22,860 bases of DNA from a virus: positions 1 to 22,860 of the IMG/VR virus record IMGVR_UViG_3300025435_000639; one strand, written 5' to 3'. Under the pieces are notes generated by a model. It was not told the DNA's origin, did no database searches, and saw only the letters and a list, made by a program, of their open reading frames with translations. Below, one piece after another: positions 1 through 6,659 of this stretch; position 1 is the first letter of the stretch; each line of letters starts with the position of its first letter. The position numbers were made by a program, and so were the translations under genes.

Positions 1-472
1 TAGTTAATTCACTCTTACTTGGTAAGTTATCGATTAGTACTGCTACTCGTACATTGTTGCCCCAAACTTGTTCCCAAACTTCTGTAGCCTGCGGTAAGCA
101 ACTTGATTGCCAATCTTGTTTAATCCAGTTTAGAGTAGCACCTGTATCATTAATATCATCAACGATAAGAATATTTTTGCGTAGCTTTTTCTTAGAATAT
201 GATTCGTGATCTTTGCGGATTTCTAAGTTGACATACCCAAAGGCATCACTTGCCATTCCGCAATCACTTACACAATCTTGATCATCCCGTAATGATACTT
301 TAAGTGTTTGCATTGGCACGTCTAGATATTGGGATATAAGAACAGCTGGAAGTAACCCGCCACGAGTAAGTCCTACGACATAATCGGGTTTCCAGCCGTC
401 TTTCGTAATTTGACGTAGAATGTCTTGAGTTAAACATTCTACGTCTTTGTAAGTTAAATTAGTATGGTCCAT
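1..472 (-). CDS. Phosphoribosyltransferase, type I fold (3' end outside window)
   Basis: This reading frame starts at ATG 472 and runs off the left edge of the window after 157 codons, so it is partial. Residues 31-45 (YVVGLTRGGLLPAVL) match the N-terminal loop of purine phosphoribosyltransferases. Residues 101-113 (ILIVDDINDTGAT) are the classical PRPP-binding motif with two acidic residues followed by DTGAT. The family transfers phosphoribose from PRPP to a purine-type base in the cytoplasm; xanthine/guanine PRTases are the closest relatives I recognise. Substrate cannot be read from the sequence. In this phage it could salvage purines for DNA synthesis, or less likely handle a deazapurine. 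It follows the sugar block but has its own strong promoter, so it is probably a separate transcription unit. Confidence 0.85.
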   Translation of the reverse strand, partial: MDHTNLTYKDVECLTQDILRQITKDGWKPDYVVGLTRGGLLPAVLISQYLDVPMQTLKVSLRDDQDCVSDCGMASDAFGYVNLEIRKDHESYSKKKLRKNILIVDDINDTGATLNWIKQDWQSSCLPQATEVWEQVWGNNVRVAVLIDNLPSKSELT

Positions 473-495
473 ACAAGTATTATACACACTTGTAT
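471..495. promoter_or_regulatory. Inverted repeat around the -10 box of the phosphoribosyltransferase promoter
   Basis: The arms ATACAAGT (471-478) and ACTTGTAT (488-495) are perfect 8-bp inverted repeats separated by 9 nt. The -10 hexamer at 479-484 lies inside the spacer. This is the layout of a repressor operator, although no regulator is identified. Confidence 0.55.
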
Positions 496-507
496 TTAGG
501 TCGTCAA
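479..507 (-). promoter_or_regulatory. Sigma70-like promoter for the phosphoribosyltransferase gene
   Basis: On the minus strand the -35 box is TTGACG (507-502), the spacer is exactly 17 nt, and the -10 box is TATAAT (484-479). Transcription would begin near 472, so the mRNA would be almost leaderless. The spacer contains ACCTAAATA, an element shared with other promoters in this window. The -35 box begins just after the stop codon of the upstream epimerase gene. Confidence 0.75.
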
Positions 508-511
508 GCTA

Positions 512-1405
512 TTACGATAAAATTTGGCGAATACCTTCTTCAAACGACATTGGATTATAGTCAGGCATAATCGAACGAAGTTTAGTAATATCAGGACGAC
601 GACTAGCAACAGAACCTGGCATACTCGGTAACTGTTCAAATACTGCGTCTGGATGACCTAATTCGGTAGCAATAACTTTAACAGCATCACCAATTGAAAT
701 CTCGCGGTCATTGCCCACATTAACCAATTCACGAGTAGTGTTTTCGGCAACATAGATACTAGCACGGATAGCATCTGATACATGACAGAAGCTACGAGTT
801 TCTTGTGCGCCAATAACTGAAAAGATACCGTTTTTAATCTTGTTAATTTGGTCACCTAAAAAGTGTCCTTGCTTACTGTTTTCGCCATATACATTAAAGT
901 AACGAATCATAACATATGGTAAGTCTGAGTTAGCCAAATAGTTTTCACTAGTAATTTTAGCTAAACGATAACTCCAGCGAGCATTGTGTATATCTTTAAT
1001 AAACACATCTGAGTTTTCCGGTACTGGACTTGTAGGATCATCTGCTACAATTTCACTACTTGAAGCATATACTAAGCTCTTAAGATTAGTACATTTACGG
1101 GCAAAATTAAAAATGTTTAAATCGCAAACAAAGTTATTTTCCAACACTTTGTTAGGCATTTTGTAAAAGTTAGTTGTACCGTTAATAGCACCATAGTGAT
1201 AAATGTAATCAAAATCAGTTGGCAATAATTCATCAAACAATACTGTGTTATTTAAGTCAGCGGCAACAAACTTATCACAATCAGGAATACTTGAACTACG
1301 ACTATGATTATCTAGTGCCCATACTTCATTGCCAGCGGCTTTAAGTTGTTTACAAAATTCTGTGCCTAGCAATCCGCTAGCGCCTGTAATTAAAATTTTA
1401 GCCAT
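512..1405 (-). CDS. NAD-dependent epimerase/dehydratase (extended SDR), nucleotide-sugar enzyme
   Basis: This 297-residue protein has the glycine-rich NAD loop GASGLLG at residues 8-14 and the extended-SDR catalytic pair Y146 and K150 in YRLAK. The segment RYFNVYGENSKQGHF is typical of UDP-sugar epimerases and UDP-glucuronate decarboxylases. It overlaps the UDP-glucose-dehydrogenase-like gene by 8 bp, so the two are translated together. A plausible path is oxidation of UDP-glucose followed by decarboxylation or epimerisation, but the exact reaction is inferred from the neighbour only. It is the last gene of the six-gene sugar block. It acts in the cytoplasm as a soluble enzyme, probably a dimer like its relatives. 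Confidence 0.85.
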   Translation of the reverse strand: MAKILITGASGLLGTEFCKQLKAAGNEVWALDNHSRSSSIPDCDKFVAADLNNTVLFDELLPTDFDYIYHYGAINGTTNFYKMPNKVLENNFVCDLNIFNFARKCTNLKSLVYASSSEIVADDPTSPVPENSDVFIKDIHNARWSYRLAKITSENYLANSDLPYVMIRYFNVYGENSKQGHFLGDQINKIKNGIFSVIGAQETRSFCHVSDAIRASIYVAENTTRELVNVGNDREISIGDAVKVIATELGHPDAVFEQLPSMPGSVASRRPDITKLRSIMPDYNPMSFEEGIRQILS

Positions 1406-2174
1406 TTACAATTTTCTCATTATCTTTAATAGTTGCTTCAATCATAGCGAAGTCAAGTCCTAAGTTCTTAACTAAATTAGCCCACGCACTTGTATCCTTT
1501 GGTAAACAATGTCCGCCAAAGCCACGCAAGTTTTCATTACACATCAAATATGCTGGATTAATACAATCACGCTTGGTAATAGCATTGTAAACATTATTAT
1601 AATCTGCGCCTAATGCTTTACATACTTCATAAGCAATATTAGCAAAAATAATTTGTACAGAATGATTTACATTGTTGAAGTATTTGCTAACTTCTGCTTC
1701 TGCTGGCTTAACACAAGCAACATTTTGTGGCAAGTTACCATGGATAGCTTTAACAATAATATAATCTTCTTCGCGATTACTGCCAATTACTAATAAATCA
1801 TGATTGTACATAAAATCAGCTAATGCTGTTTTAGCACGAAGAAATTCTGGAACGGAGCAAATACGCAAGTTAGGGTATTGGGCAGATAGCTTATCGCAAG
1901 TACCAGGAACACAAGTACTTTTAAGTCCTACTAAACCTTTGTAGCCTGCTTGGTTTAATTCGGCCATTACACTTTCAACAATGCTTGTATCACAATCACC
2001 GTTTGGTGCTTGGTTAGTAGGAACACAAATGAATACACATTCTGTATCTAATACATCGTTAAGTGTTGATCCTTCATATGCTGGATCAAAGAAACTCATT
2101 TGGTGACCCAAATGATTTAATCCTTCATAAACTGCTTTGCCTACTGTGCCTTTTCCTATTAAACCAATCTTCAT
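1398..2174 (-). CDS. UDP-glucose/GDP-mannose dehydrogenase-like protein, short form
   Basis: This family oxidises the C6 hydroxyl of a nucleotide sugar to a carboxylate with two NAD. The NAD-binding domain starts with GLIGKGTVG (residues 4-12). The motif VPEFLRAKTALADF (108-121), the active-site lysine in EVSKYFNN (about K164) and the catalytic cysteine C223 in GFGGHCLPKD are all present. At 258 residues it is much shorter than the roughly 390-450 residues usual for the family: the protein ends soon after the catalytic cysteine and lacks the C-terminal nucleotide-sugar-binding domain. Its stop is followed by an orderly overlap with the next gene, so this looks like a natural short form and not an accidental truncation. 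The start follows directly on the SDR stop codon with GGAG upstream. Confidence 0.8.
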   Translation of the reverse strand: MKIGLIGKGTVGKAVYEGLNHLGHQMSFFDPAYEGSTLNDVLDTECVFICVPTNQAPNGDCDTSIVESVMAELNQAGYKGLVGLKSTCVPGTCDKLSAQYPNLRICSVPEFLRAKTALADFMYNHDLLVIGSNREEDYIIVKAIHGNLPQNVACVKPAEAEVSKYFNNVNHSVQIIFANIAYEVCKALGADYNNVYNAITKRDCINPAYLMCNENLRGFGGHCLPKDTSAWANLVKNLGLDFAMIEATIKDNEKIVNG

Positions 2175-2771
2175 TCAATTCTCCTCTGGATATTTCATAT
2201 CAACTAGTTGATTACTCTGAGCTGACGCCATGCTTAATATTTCTTGTGCCACATCTTCGGGTTCTAAACAAATAGCCGAAGTTTTCATATCTATCATTTT
2301 AGTGCGTGTGCGTACTGGATTAATTAATCCTAATGTAACTTCACTGCCTTTAAAATACTCACAGGCACCTTGCCATACATTATATAGTGCTGCTTTACTG
2401 GCGGCGTATAAAATGTAGTCTTTGCGTCCTGACTTATACGCACTAGATCCAACCATAATAATCTTTACAGGTTTCTTAGTACCGTTACTAATGTAATGAC
2501 GAATAATGGACCAATTCGATCCAATGTTTATATCAAATGTATTTGAATGTGTTTCGTTATTAGTTTTATCGAAATGACCTACACAATTTACAATAACATC
2601 TGGATCATTACTTGATAACATTTCTTGTATTTTAATATCGCTATCTAAATAAACAAAATTTACTTGATTTTTGCTAATAGGTTTGACAATATAGCCGGCT
2701 CGAGTGAAGGCTTCACAGGTAGCTTGACCGATGCCGCCATTAGATCCAAATATAACTGCTCGTTTAATCAT
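2175..2771 (-). CDS. Short-chain dehydrogenase/reductase (SDR)
   Basis: This 198-residue protein is a classical SDR. The cofactor loop GSNGGIGQ is at residues 9-16, NCVG at 62-65 stands for the usual NNAG, and the catalytic serine (S109 or S110), Y122 and K126 (YAASK) are in place. SDRs of this size reduce or oxidise ketone/alcohol groups with NAD(P). In this block a nucleotide-sugar keto group is the natural guess, with specificity unknown. It is somewhat shorter than the usual 240-260 residues, with a reduced C-terminal substrate lobe. It overlaps the cupin gene by 8 bp and abuts the dehydrogenase gene, which supports one operon. Confidence 0.85.
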   Translation of the reverse strand: MIKRAVIFGSNGGIGQATCEAFTRAGYIVKPISKNQVNFVYLDSDIKIQEMLSSNDPDVIVNCVGHFDKTNNETHSNTFDINIGSNWSIIRHYISNGTKKPVKIIMVGSSAYKSGRKDYILYAASKAALYNVWQGACEYFKGSEVTLGLINPVRTRTKMIDMKTSAICLEPEDVAQEILSMASAQSNQLVDMKYPEEN

Positions 2772-3177
2772 GTTTTGGTAAAATAGAATCTACACGGAAT
2801 GTATCATTCTCGTAATCTTCGCCACCGCGTGGGCCTTCAGCAAAAGCAATAAACACACAGCCATCGCTACCAGCTTCCATACCGTGGATCTCATTAGGTT
2901 CGCTAATAACCATATCCCCGGGACCGGCAGTGATTCCAACGGCTGGCTCATCACTATCAGCCGGTTTAGAGTAATAGTGTAAAGTACCAGCTAACACATA
3001 GGTATACTGCGTAGTAAGTTTGTGATAATGATTAGCACGAATAGCACCAGGAGCGTTAGTAATAATACAAGCATGATTCATATTTGCTTTGTAAAAAATA
3101 TCGGTAATCGAACCACGGTCGTCTGCGTGTTTGCCTAAACCTTCTTCTGTATTGTTATAAATGTTGTAATGTCTCAT
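2764..3177 (-). CDS. Cupin-fold protein, WxcM/FdtA- or RmlC-like sugar isomerase/epimerase
   Basis: This 137-residue single-domain cupin has the first motif at residues 48-61 (RANHYHK, with H50 and H52 as likely metal or catalytic ligands) and the second around ISEPNEIHGMEA (H98). The N-terminal segment ADDRGSITDIF resembles the start of dTDP-sugar 3,4-ketoisomerases and 3,5-epimerases. The expected role is ketoisomerisation or epimerisation of a nucleotide 4-keto sugar. No 4,6-dehydratase of the RmlB type is visible beside it, so its substrate would come from elsewhere. ATGA overlap with the methyltransferase gene upstream and an 8-bp overlap with the SDR downstream place it firmly in the sugar operon. 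Confidence 0.7.
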   Translation of the reverse strand: MRHYNIYNNTEEGLGKHADDRGSITDIFYKANMNHACIITNAPGAIRANHYHKLTTQYTYVLAGTLHYYSKPADSDEPAVGITAGPGDMVISEPNEIHGMEAGSDGCVFIAFAEGPRGGEDYENDTFRVDSILPKHD

Positions 3178-4403
3178 TGTGATATAAACCTTGTGTTAGG
3201 GTTGATGCTTAATAGAGCTTTCTTTAGTGGCTCTCCGATATTCCAGCTTAGTACTAATGCGTATGGTTTTTCGTGTTTAGCAAACTCGTCATCGCTACGA
3301 ATAGGAATACGAGTTAATGGGGTGTATTTGCCTTGTTTAAATTGACTAGCATCTGTAATACAGTTTAATACTGTTTTATCTAATTTGTGCCAGTTTAACC
3401 AAGTGTTAGCTTTGGCCGCCGCACCTACTCCAATAATAACAGCATCAGGTTCGTCTGCTAAAATTTGATAAAAGTTAAGTAACCACGCATTGCGTTGTTT
3501 TTCAAACTTGTCTTGTAATTTGGTATAGAAAGTAGTATCAAACAAACCCATAGCAGTTTCGTTTTCAATAGCACCGCGAACCAAGAATGGCATTCCGTTG
3601 TTAGTAGTATGTTTAGTAATAACTCTAATACTGCCGCCATGATAATCAACTACATCGAAGTCTACAATATCTAAGCCAACTTGTTGTAACAAGTTCCACG
3701 CACTTTTAATAGTAAAGTAAGAAATATGCTCATGATAAACCATATCTACGAAACGCCCACTTTCTATCATGCTTGCCCAATACGGTAACTCAAATACAAA
3801 TATACCATCTTTATCTAATAGCTGTGAAACTCCTGAAGCAAAGTTAACAGGATCATTGGCATGATTGAATACATTGTTAGCTATAATTACAGAAGCCTTA
3901 CCATGCTCCTCGGCAACTTCTACGGCTGTATCAATATTGAACAAAGCGGCTAACGAATCAACACCTTTTTCCTTAGCAATGTCACACATAGTTTGTGAAG
4001 AATCAATACCGAGAACTTTAGTATCAGTATCTTGAAATTGTTTAATCAAGTAAGCATCGTTACTGCCAATCTCTACAACTAAACCTTTTGTATTGTATTT
4101 GCCTTTGATAGTAGAAGCATATTCGTCCCAGTGGTCTCTAGCAGTTTTTGAATTTGAAGATGTATAACTATAACTGTATAAGTTATAACGATCCTCTGCG
4201 TCACTAACATATCCTAATTGGATTTGTCCAGAGCTAGGATTTAAATGTAGCTGTAGTGGAAATACTGGTTCAGACATATGAAGCTGATCTTCGGCGATAA
4301 ATGTATCAGCGTAAGCGTGTTGCCCAAAGTCTAAAATTTTTGTAACAAATTCGCCTGTAATTAAACAGCGATCTAAGTGGGTGCTTTCAGTTATTTTGCT
4401 CAT
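3174..4403 (-). CDS. SAM-dependent sugar C-methyltransferase (NovU/TylC3-like three-domain architecture)
   Basis: At 409 residues this matches the three-domain C-methyltransferases of deoxysugar pathways. The N-terminal segment (about 10-65) corresponds to the zinc-binding domain, the middle (about 105-210) is a Rossmann SAM domain with VVEIGSNDAYLI and VLGIDSSQ, and the C-terminal third contains GGSIRVITKH, typical of the C-methyltransferase tail domain. These enzymes usually methylate C3 of a nucleotide-linked 4-keto sugar. The zinc domain looks degenerate: family members normally carry four cysteines, but only C13 is visible here, so it probably does not bind zinc in the usual way. It starts within a TAATG junction after the glycosyltransferase gene. 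Confidence 0.8.
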   Translation of the reverse strand: MSKITESTHLDRCLITGEFVTKILDFGQHAYADTFIAEDQLHMSEPVFPLQLHLNPSSGQIQLGYVSDAEDRYNLYSYSYTSSNSKTARDHWDEYASTIKGKYNTKGLVVEIGSNDAYLIKQFQDTDTKVLGIDSSQTMCDIAKEKGVDSLAALFNIDTAVEVAEEHGKASVIIANNVFNHANDPVNFASGVSQLLDKDGIFVFELPYWASMIESGRFVDMVYHEHISYFTIKSAWNLLQQVGLDIVDFDVVDYHGGSIRVITKHTTNNGMPFLVRGAIENETAMGLFDTTFYTKLQDKFEKQRNAWLLNFYQILADEPDAVIIGVGAAAKANTWLNWHKLDKTVLNCITDASQFKQGKYTPLTRIPIRSDDEFAKHEKPYALVLSWNIGEPLKKALLSINPNTRFISQ

Positions 4404-5230
4404 TATCTTTGTACCGGAGTTTGTACCATTTGTTTATTGATGTCATTCTTTTTAAGTTTTTCCCAAGGATCTTGTTGGCCTAATTTTACATTTTGCCAAA
4501 ATGAAAGATCTTTGCCTTTTGATACTAGATAGGAAGCAATCTTTTCAGCGTCAACCAATCTGCCATTGCCGTATGAAGGATGATGGAAGTCTTTTGGACT
4601 AGAAGGATTGCCTTCTAATATTTCACGATTTTTAAATGTAAGGTCTGCGTTGCTACCAGTTAAGTCATGTCTGTCGTGTGTAGCATAAATTTCTACAATT
4701 TCCATAATGTCAAGCATATAAGCAATTTGACTTAACTCAGCATCAATCATTTGATGGCGTGAGAAAAATCCAAATAAGTCATACCATTCTTTAGGAACAA
4801 TAGGGAAAATAGAATATGGATGTTCGCGATGAACATGAATTTTAAGTAGTTTAAATTCGCCAGTATGGTCAGTGATAATTTTATCCCAACCTGTAGTTTC
4901 CATCAAAGCATCGTCATTCCAAACAAACAACCAATCAGCTGATGCTTGTGCGGCTAAGCCATTATAGTAACGATTTAATCCAACATAACCCATTGGTTCA
5001 AATACCATTACAGTATAATGAATTCCTTTTTGTTCCATCCAAGGCTGGATTGATTCGGAAAAATATTTTAATCCAACTTCATCATCATTATCAAATGCTA
5101 ATAATAATTGGACCCCGTCAATATCAAGTACTCTGTTAAAAACACTAATAATACTTAATTTTAATGCTGTAGTTCTGCCTCTTGTAGGAAGCATTACCGC
5201 TATTTTATAATCGTTTTTGGACTGGGCCAT
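4403..5230 (-). CDS. GT-A fold glycosyltransferase (GT2-like)
   Basis: This 275-residue protein opens with AVMLPTRGRTTALKLSIISV, the nucleotide-binding start of GT2-type glycosyltransferases, and has LLLAFDNDDE followed by ADWLFVWNDDALM, where NDD is the likely DxD-type metal/nucleotide-sugar site. It should transfer a sugar from a nucleotide donor to an unknown acceptor. As first gene of the sugar block it could use the donor made by the five downstream enzymes. The acceptor may be a virion protein, a host surface polymer or modified DNA; nothing in the sequence decides this. The start ATG is preceded by AAGGATAA. A moderate promoter and a small palindrome lie directly upstream. Confidence 0.8.
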   Translation of the reverse strand: MAQSKNDYKIAVMLPTRGRTTALKLSIISVFNRVLDIDGVQLLLAFDNDDEVGLKYFSESIQPWMEQKGIHYTVMVFEPMGYVGLNRYYNGLAAQASADWLFVWNDDALMETTGWDKIITDHTGEFKLLKIHVHREHPYSIFPIVPKEWYDLFGFFSRHQMIDAELSQIAYMLDIMEIVEIYATHDRHDLTGSNADLTFKNREILEGNPSSPKDFHHPSYGNGRLVDAEKIASYLVSKGKDLSFWQNVKLGQQDPWEKLKKNDINKQMVQTPVQR

Positions 5231-5241
5231 TGTTATCCTTT

Positions 5242-5254
5242 GTACAGTTTGTAC
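5242..5254. promoter_or_regulatory. Short palindrome in the leader of the sugar operon
   Basis: GTACA and TGTAC form a perfect 5-bp inverted repeat with a 3-nt centre, between the predicted -10 box and the glycosyltransferase start codon. It could be an operator half-site pair; at this length it may also be chance. Confidence 0.3.
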
Positions 5255-5264
5255 TATTTACTGG

Positions 5265-5293
5265 ATAATATAGGTACTTAATAATTTTCTTAA
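5265..5293 (-). promoter_or_regulatory. Probable promoter of the sugar-nucleotide operon
   Basis: The minus strand has TTAAGA (-35, 4 of 6 consensus), a 17-nt spacer and TATTAT (-10). The spacer ends in ACCTA immediately before the -10 box, the same junction as in the promoter at 6606-6634. It is the only gap (59 nt) between MazG and the sugar genes, so a promoter is expected here. Confidence 0.5.
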
Positions 5294-5574
5294 TCTTTGT
5301 AGATTGTAGACCAAGTAACTAACTTAGCTGACTTTTTTAAAGTAGCGTCGTGGAGTTCTTTCTCAGTAAATAGTTCGTGAGCTTTGAGTAATTCAATTAA
5401 TAAAGTAACATCACCTAGTTCTTGTACCAGTTCTTCGCGCTGAGTGCGCCCAGATTTGAGATTTTCTCCTTCTATCCCAAATCTGCGGCACTTGCTAATA
5501 GCTTGAATAACTTCGGCACATTCCTCTTGAAGAATGTCTAAAATTTCGTTAATCTTAGGCGAAGAGGTCTTCAT
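5290..5574 (-). CDS. mazG: MazG-like nucleotide pyrophosphohydrolase
   Basis: The preferred start is ATG 5574, inside the queD 3' end, because AGGGA precedes it by about 8 nt and homology begins there; a longer frame upstream only shadows queD. The resulting 94-residue protein has the MazG metal signature: E17-E18-x-x-E21 followed by E52-x-x-D55 (QEECAE and ELGD). These all-alpha enzymes hydrolyse NTPs or dNTPs to monophosphates and pyrophosphate. In phages they are thought to adjust nucleotide or alarmone pools. Here it is coupled to QueD by a 20-bp overlap, so it might also act on nucleotides of the deazaguanine pathway, which is inference. Confidence 0.8.
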   Translation of the reverse strand: MKTSSPKINEILDILQEECAEVIQAISKCRRFGIEGENLKSGRTQREELVQELGDVTLLIELLKAHELFTEKELHDATLKKSAKLVTWSTIYKD

Positions 5575-6058
5575 TCCATTCCCTATGTCCTTCGCGATAT
5601 GCCATGTTAGACATTGTTTCACGAACTTCAACACGATAGCACCATAAACGGTCAGCTTCGGATTGTCCCCACATATCAGGTATGTAAACTCCGTTAACAT
5701 ATTTGTAAAGTTGATCAGCTAGGCCTTCACAACCTAATTTAGGAAGAATGGTTAGTTTAGCAAGATTGCGTTTTTCCATTTCTTTATAAAAGTCAAGTTC
5801 CGGATCATCTTCTGCTACTAACAATGTATGGTCAAACTGTGACTCTAATACCGATTTCAATTCTTTAAGTCCACCGTAATCGGCTGCCCAGTTGCGTACA
5901 TCTAAATCATTTGTACCAAAATAAAACTTCATACTAAATGAATAGCCATGAATTAAATTACAATGACTATCAGCTCTCCATTGACGATAAGCGCAAGGAA
6001 ATGCGTCATGATATTCTTTAGTACTTGTGTATTTGTATTGTATTGCTTGGTTTGCCAT
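5555..6058 (-). CDS. queD: QueD-like 6-carboxy-tetrahydropterin synthase
   Basis: QueD converts dihydroneopterin triphosphate to 6-carboxy-tetrahydropterin, the second step to 7-deazaguanine bases. The 167-residue T-fold protein shows the catalytic cysteine region at residues 33-39 (CNLIHGY, C33 as the likely catalytic Cys), FDHTLLV in the middle and the C-terminal VEVRET with the base-binding glutamate. The zinc site is unusual: the position of the first His ligand aligns with C22 (in FPCAYRQW) and HGH is HGY. I recall this FPCAYRQW/HGY variant from other QueD-like proteins, so it may be a subfamily and not a defect. It starts at ATG 6058 behind TAGGAGAAAT and has its own promoter. Confidence 0.8.
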   Translation of the reverse strand: MANQAIQYKYTSTKEYHDAFPCAYRQWRADSHCNLIHGYSFSMKFYFGTNDLDVRNWAADYGGLKELKSVLESQFDHTLLVAEDDPELDFYKEMEKRNLAKLTILPKLGCEGLADQLYKYVNGVYIPDMWGQSEADRLWCYRVEVRETMSNMAYREGHREWNEDLFA

Positions 6059-6066
6059 TTATTTCT

Positions 6067-6089
6067 CCTATGTTAGATTATAGCATAGG
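6067..6089. promoter_or_regulatory. Inverted repeat flanking the -10 box of the queD promoter
   Basis: CCTATG (6067-6072) and CATAGG (6084-6089) are perfect 6-bp inverted repeats separated by 11 nt that contain the -10 hexamer. The layout copies that at 471-495, though the arm sequences differ. Confidence 0.45.
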
Positions 6090-6105
6090 CAGCAGAATTT
6101 GTATA
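6077..6105 (-). promoter_or_regulatory. Extended -10 promoter for queD and mazG
   Basis: The minus strand reads TATACA (weak -35), a 17-nt spacer ending in TATGC, then TATAAT at 6082-6077. The TG one base before the hexamer makes this an extended -10 promoter, which would compensate for the weak -35. Initiation would fall near 6070, about 12 nt before the queD start codon, so the ribosome-binding site is at the very 5' end. Confidence 0.65.
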
Positions 6106-6135
6106 CCGGGATGATGCTCAAAAGACCGGTTGAAA

Positions 6136-6312
6136 CTATTTATTATCAGATTCTGGTGTAGCGGCAGGAGCTACTGGCTTTTCGTTAGTACCCATCTTTT
6201 TAGCAAGGTATGGATCAACATATGGTTTATTAACAGTTTCGTCCGCGACATTCCATCCAATAGCACTAACAAATCCTACAATTAACCAAGTTCCTATAAG
6301 TTCAATGATCAT
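6136..6312 (-). CDS. Small membrane protein, unknown
   Basis: From ATG 6312 this encodes 58 residues: one predicted membrane helix (about residues 2-20, IIELIGTWLIVGFVSAIGW) followed by a polar tail rich in proline, alanine and charged residues. No ribosome-binding site is obvious. An in-frame TTG at 6396 would give an 86-residue protein with a second hydrophobic segment in front, so the start is uncertain. I do not recognise a family. It lies between queD and the folE 3' end copy, so originally it probably followed folE in the same transcript. Confidence 0.5.
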   Translation of the reverse strand: MIIELIGTWLIVGFVSAIGWNVADETVNKPYVDPYLAKKMGTNEKPVAPAATPESDNK

Positions 6313-6322
6313 ATTTTTATTA

Positions 6323-6400
6323 TTAAGAAAAAACATATTGTATAAATGCAACAAACATAATCCAATATATATAAATTTCGTGTAAAATTTGATCAATCAT
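6323..6400 (-). CDS. Possible 25-aa hydrophobic peptide coupled to the folE remnant
   Basis: ATG 6400 overlaps the TGA of the folE-tail copy (ATGA), the junction style used by most genes here. The frame gives a 25-residue very hydrophobic peptide (MIDQILHEIYIYWIMFVAF and six more residues) ending at TAA 6323-6325. It overlaps the extended version of the downstream membrane ORF in another frame, so at most one of the two is real over this stretch. No homology is recognised. Confidence 0.25.
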   Translation of the reverse strand: MIDQILHEIYIYWIMFVAFIQYVFS

Positions 6401-6450
6401 CTTGGTGCGAAGTCCTGTTGTAATTTAATATTATCCATAAACTCTTTCTT
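6397..6450 (-). pseudogene. Copy of the folE 3' end (homing scar)
   Basis: Read on the minus strand from 6450, the frame gives KKEFMDNIKLQQDFAPR and a stop. The intact folE gene ends KKEFYDNIKLQSRNGK. Over the first 33 nt the two copies agree at 29 positions, and outside them similarity is lost. There is no start codon or upstream folE body, so this is an isolated gene end. The simplest reading is that it is the original 3' end of folE, displaced when the cassette at about 6451-7361 inserted with its own version of the folE tail. Confidence 0.7.
6418..6450. repeat. 33-bp imperfect direct repeat, copy 1 (folE tail remnant)
   Basis: Partner of 7362-7394, with 29 of 33 positions identical and in the same orientation. 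The two copies bracket the HNH cassette. Confidence 0.8.
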
Positions 6451-6574
6451 TAGATTTCTTTAAGTTTTCAAAAGCGTGTTCGTAGCAATACCCAACTGCC
6501 CACAACCTTAAAAACCGCTTGTGTTTGCAACCTTTATACTTACATTTTTGCTGACTTAGTGGAACTTTTCTCAT
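6431..6574 (-). CDS. Small Cys/His protein, probable zinc-binding, 47 aa
   Basis: ATG 6574 opens a 47-residue basic frame. C11, C16, C30 and H33 (KCKYKGCKHKRF and later GYCYEHAF) form a C-x4-C-x13-C-x2-H pattern suitable for one zinc ion. A GGATG about 10 nt upstream could serve as a weak ribosome-binding site. It lies directly downstream of a strong promoter. Its last codons and stop fall inside the folE-tail repeat but in another frame, so the gene apparently acquired its present C-terminus when the cassette inserted. Function unknown; zinc knuckle proteins of this size are often nucleic-acid-binding or antitermination-like factors, which is only a suggestion. Confidence 0.5.
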   Translation of the reverse strand: MRKVPLSQQKCKYKGCKHKRFLRLWAVGYCYEHAFENLKKSKERVYG

Positions 6575-6605
6575 TTGTCACAACATCCAGTTTAATCATA
6601 AAACT

Positions 6606-6634
6606 ATTATATAGGTTTAATAAAATAAAATCAA
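6606..6634 (-). promoter_or_regulatory. Sigma70-like promoter within the HNH cassette
   Basis: The minus strand has TTGATT (-35, 6634-6629), exactly 17 nt, and TATAAT (-10, 6611-6606). It points away from the HNH gene and towards the 47-aa protein, the membrane ORFs and perhaps queD. It may restore transcription of genes that the insertion cut off from the folE transcript. Confidence 0.65.
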
Positions 6635-6640
6635 CTAAAA

Positions 6641-6659
6641 CGGCTAAATAAAAGTGCCG
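6641..6659 (+). promoter_or_regulatory. CTAAATA element in a small hairpin upstream of the HNH gene
   Basis: CTAAATA at 6644-6650 is flanked by CGGC (6641-6644) and GCCG (6656-6659), a 4-bp inverted repeat sharing one base with the element. No plus-strand sigma70 hexamers are visible near it, unlike the minus-strand copies. It could be a late-type promoter for the HNH gene, resembling T4 TATAAATA, or a recombination-associated motif. Confidence 0.35.

Noticed and set aside
6059-6135. PreQ1 riboswitch upstream of queD
   Set aside because: The gap is short, the predicted transcript starts about 12 nt before the gene, and no CTACACCC-type core or A-rich tail is present.
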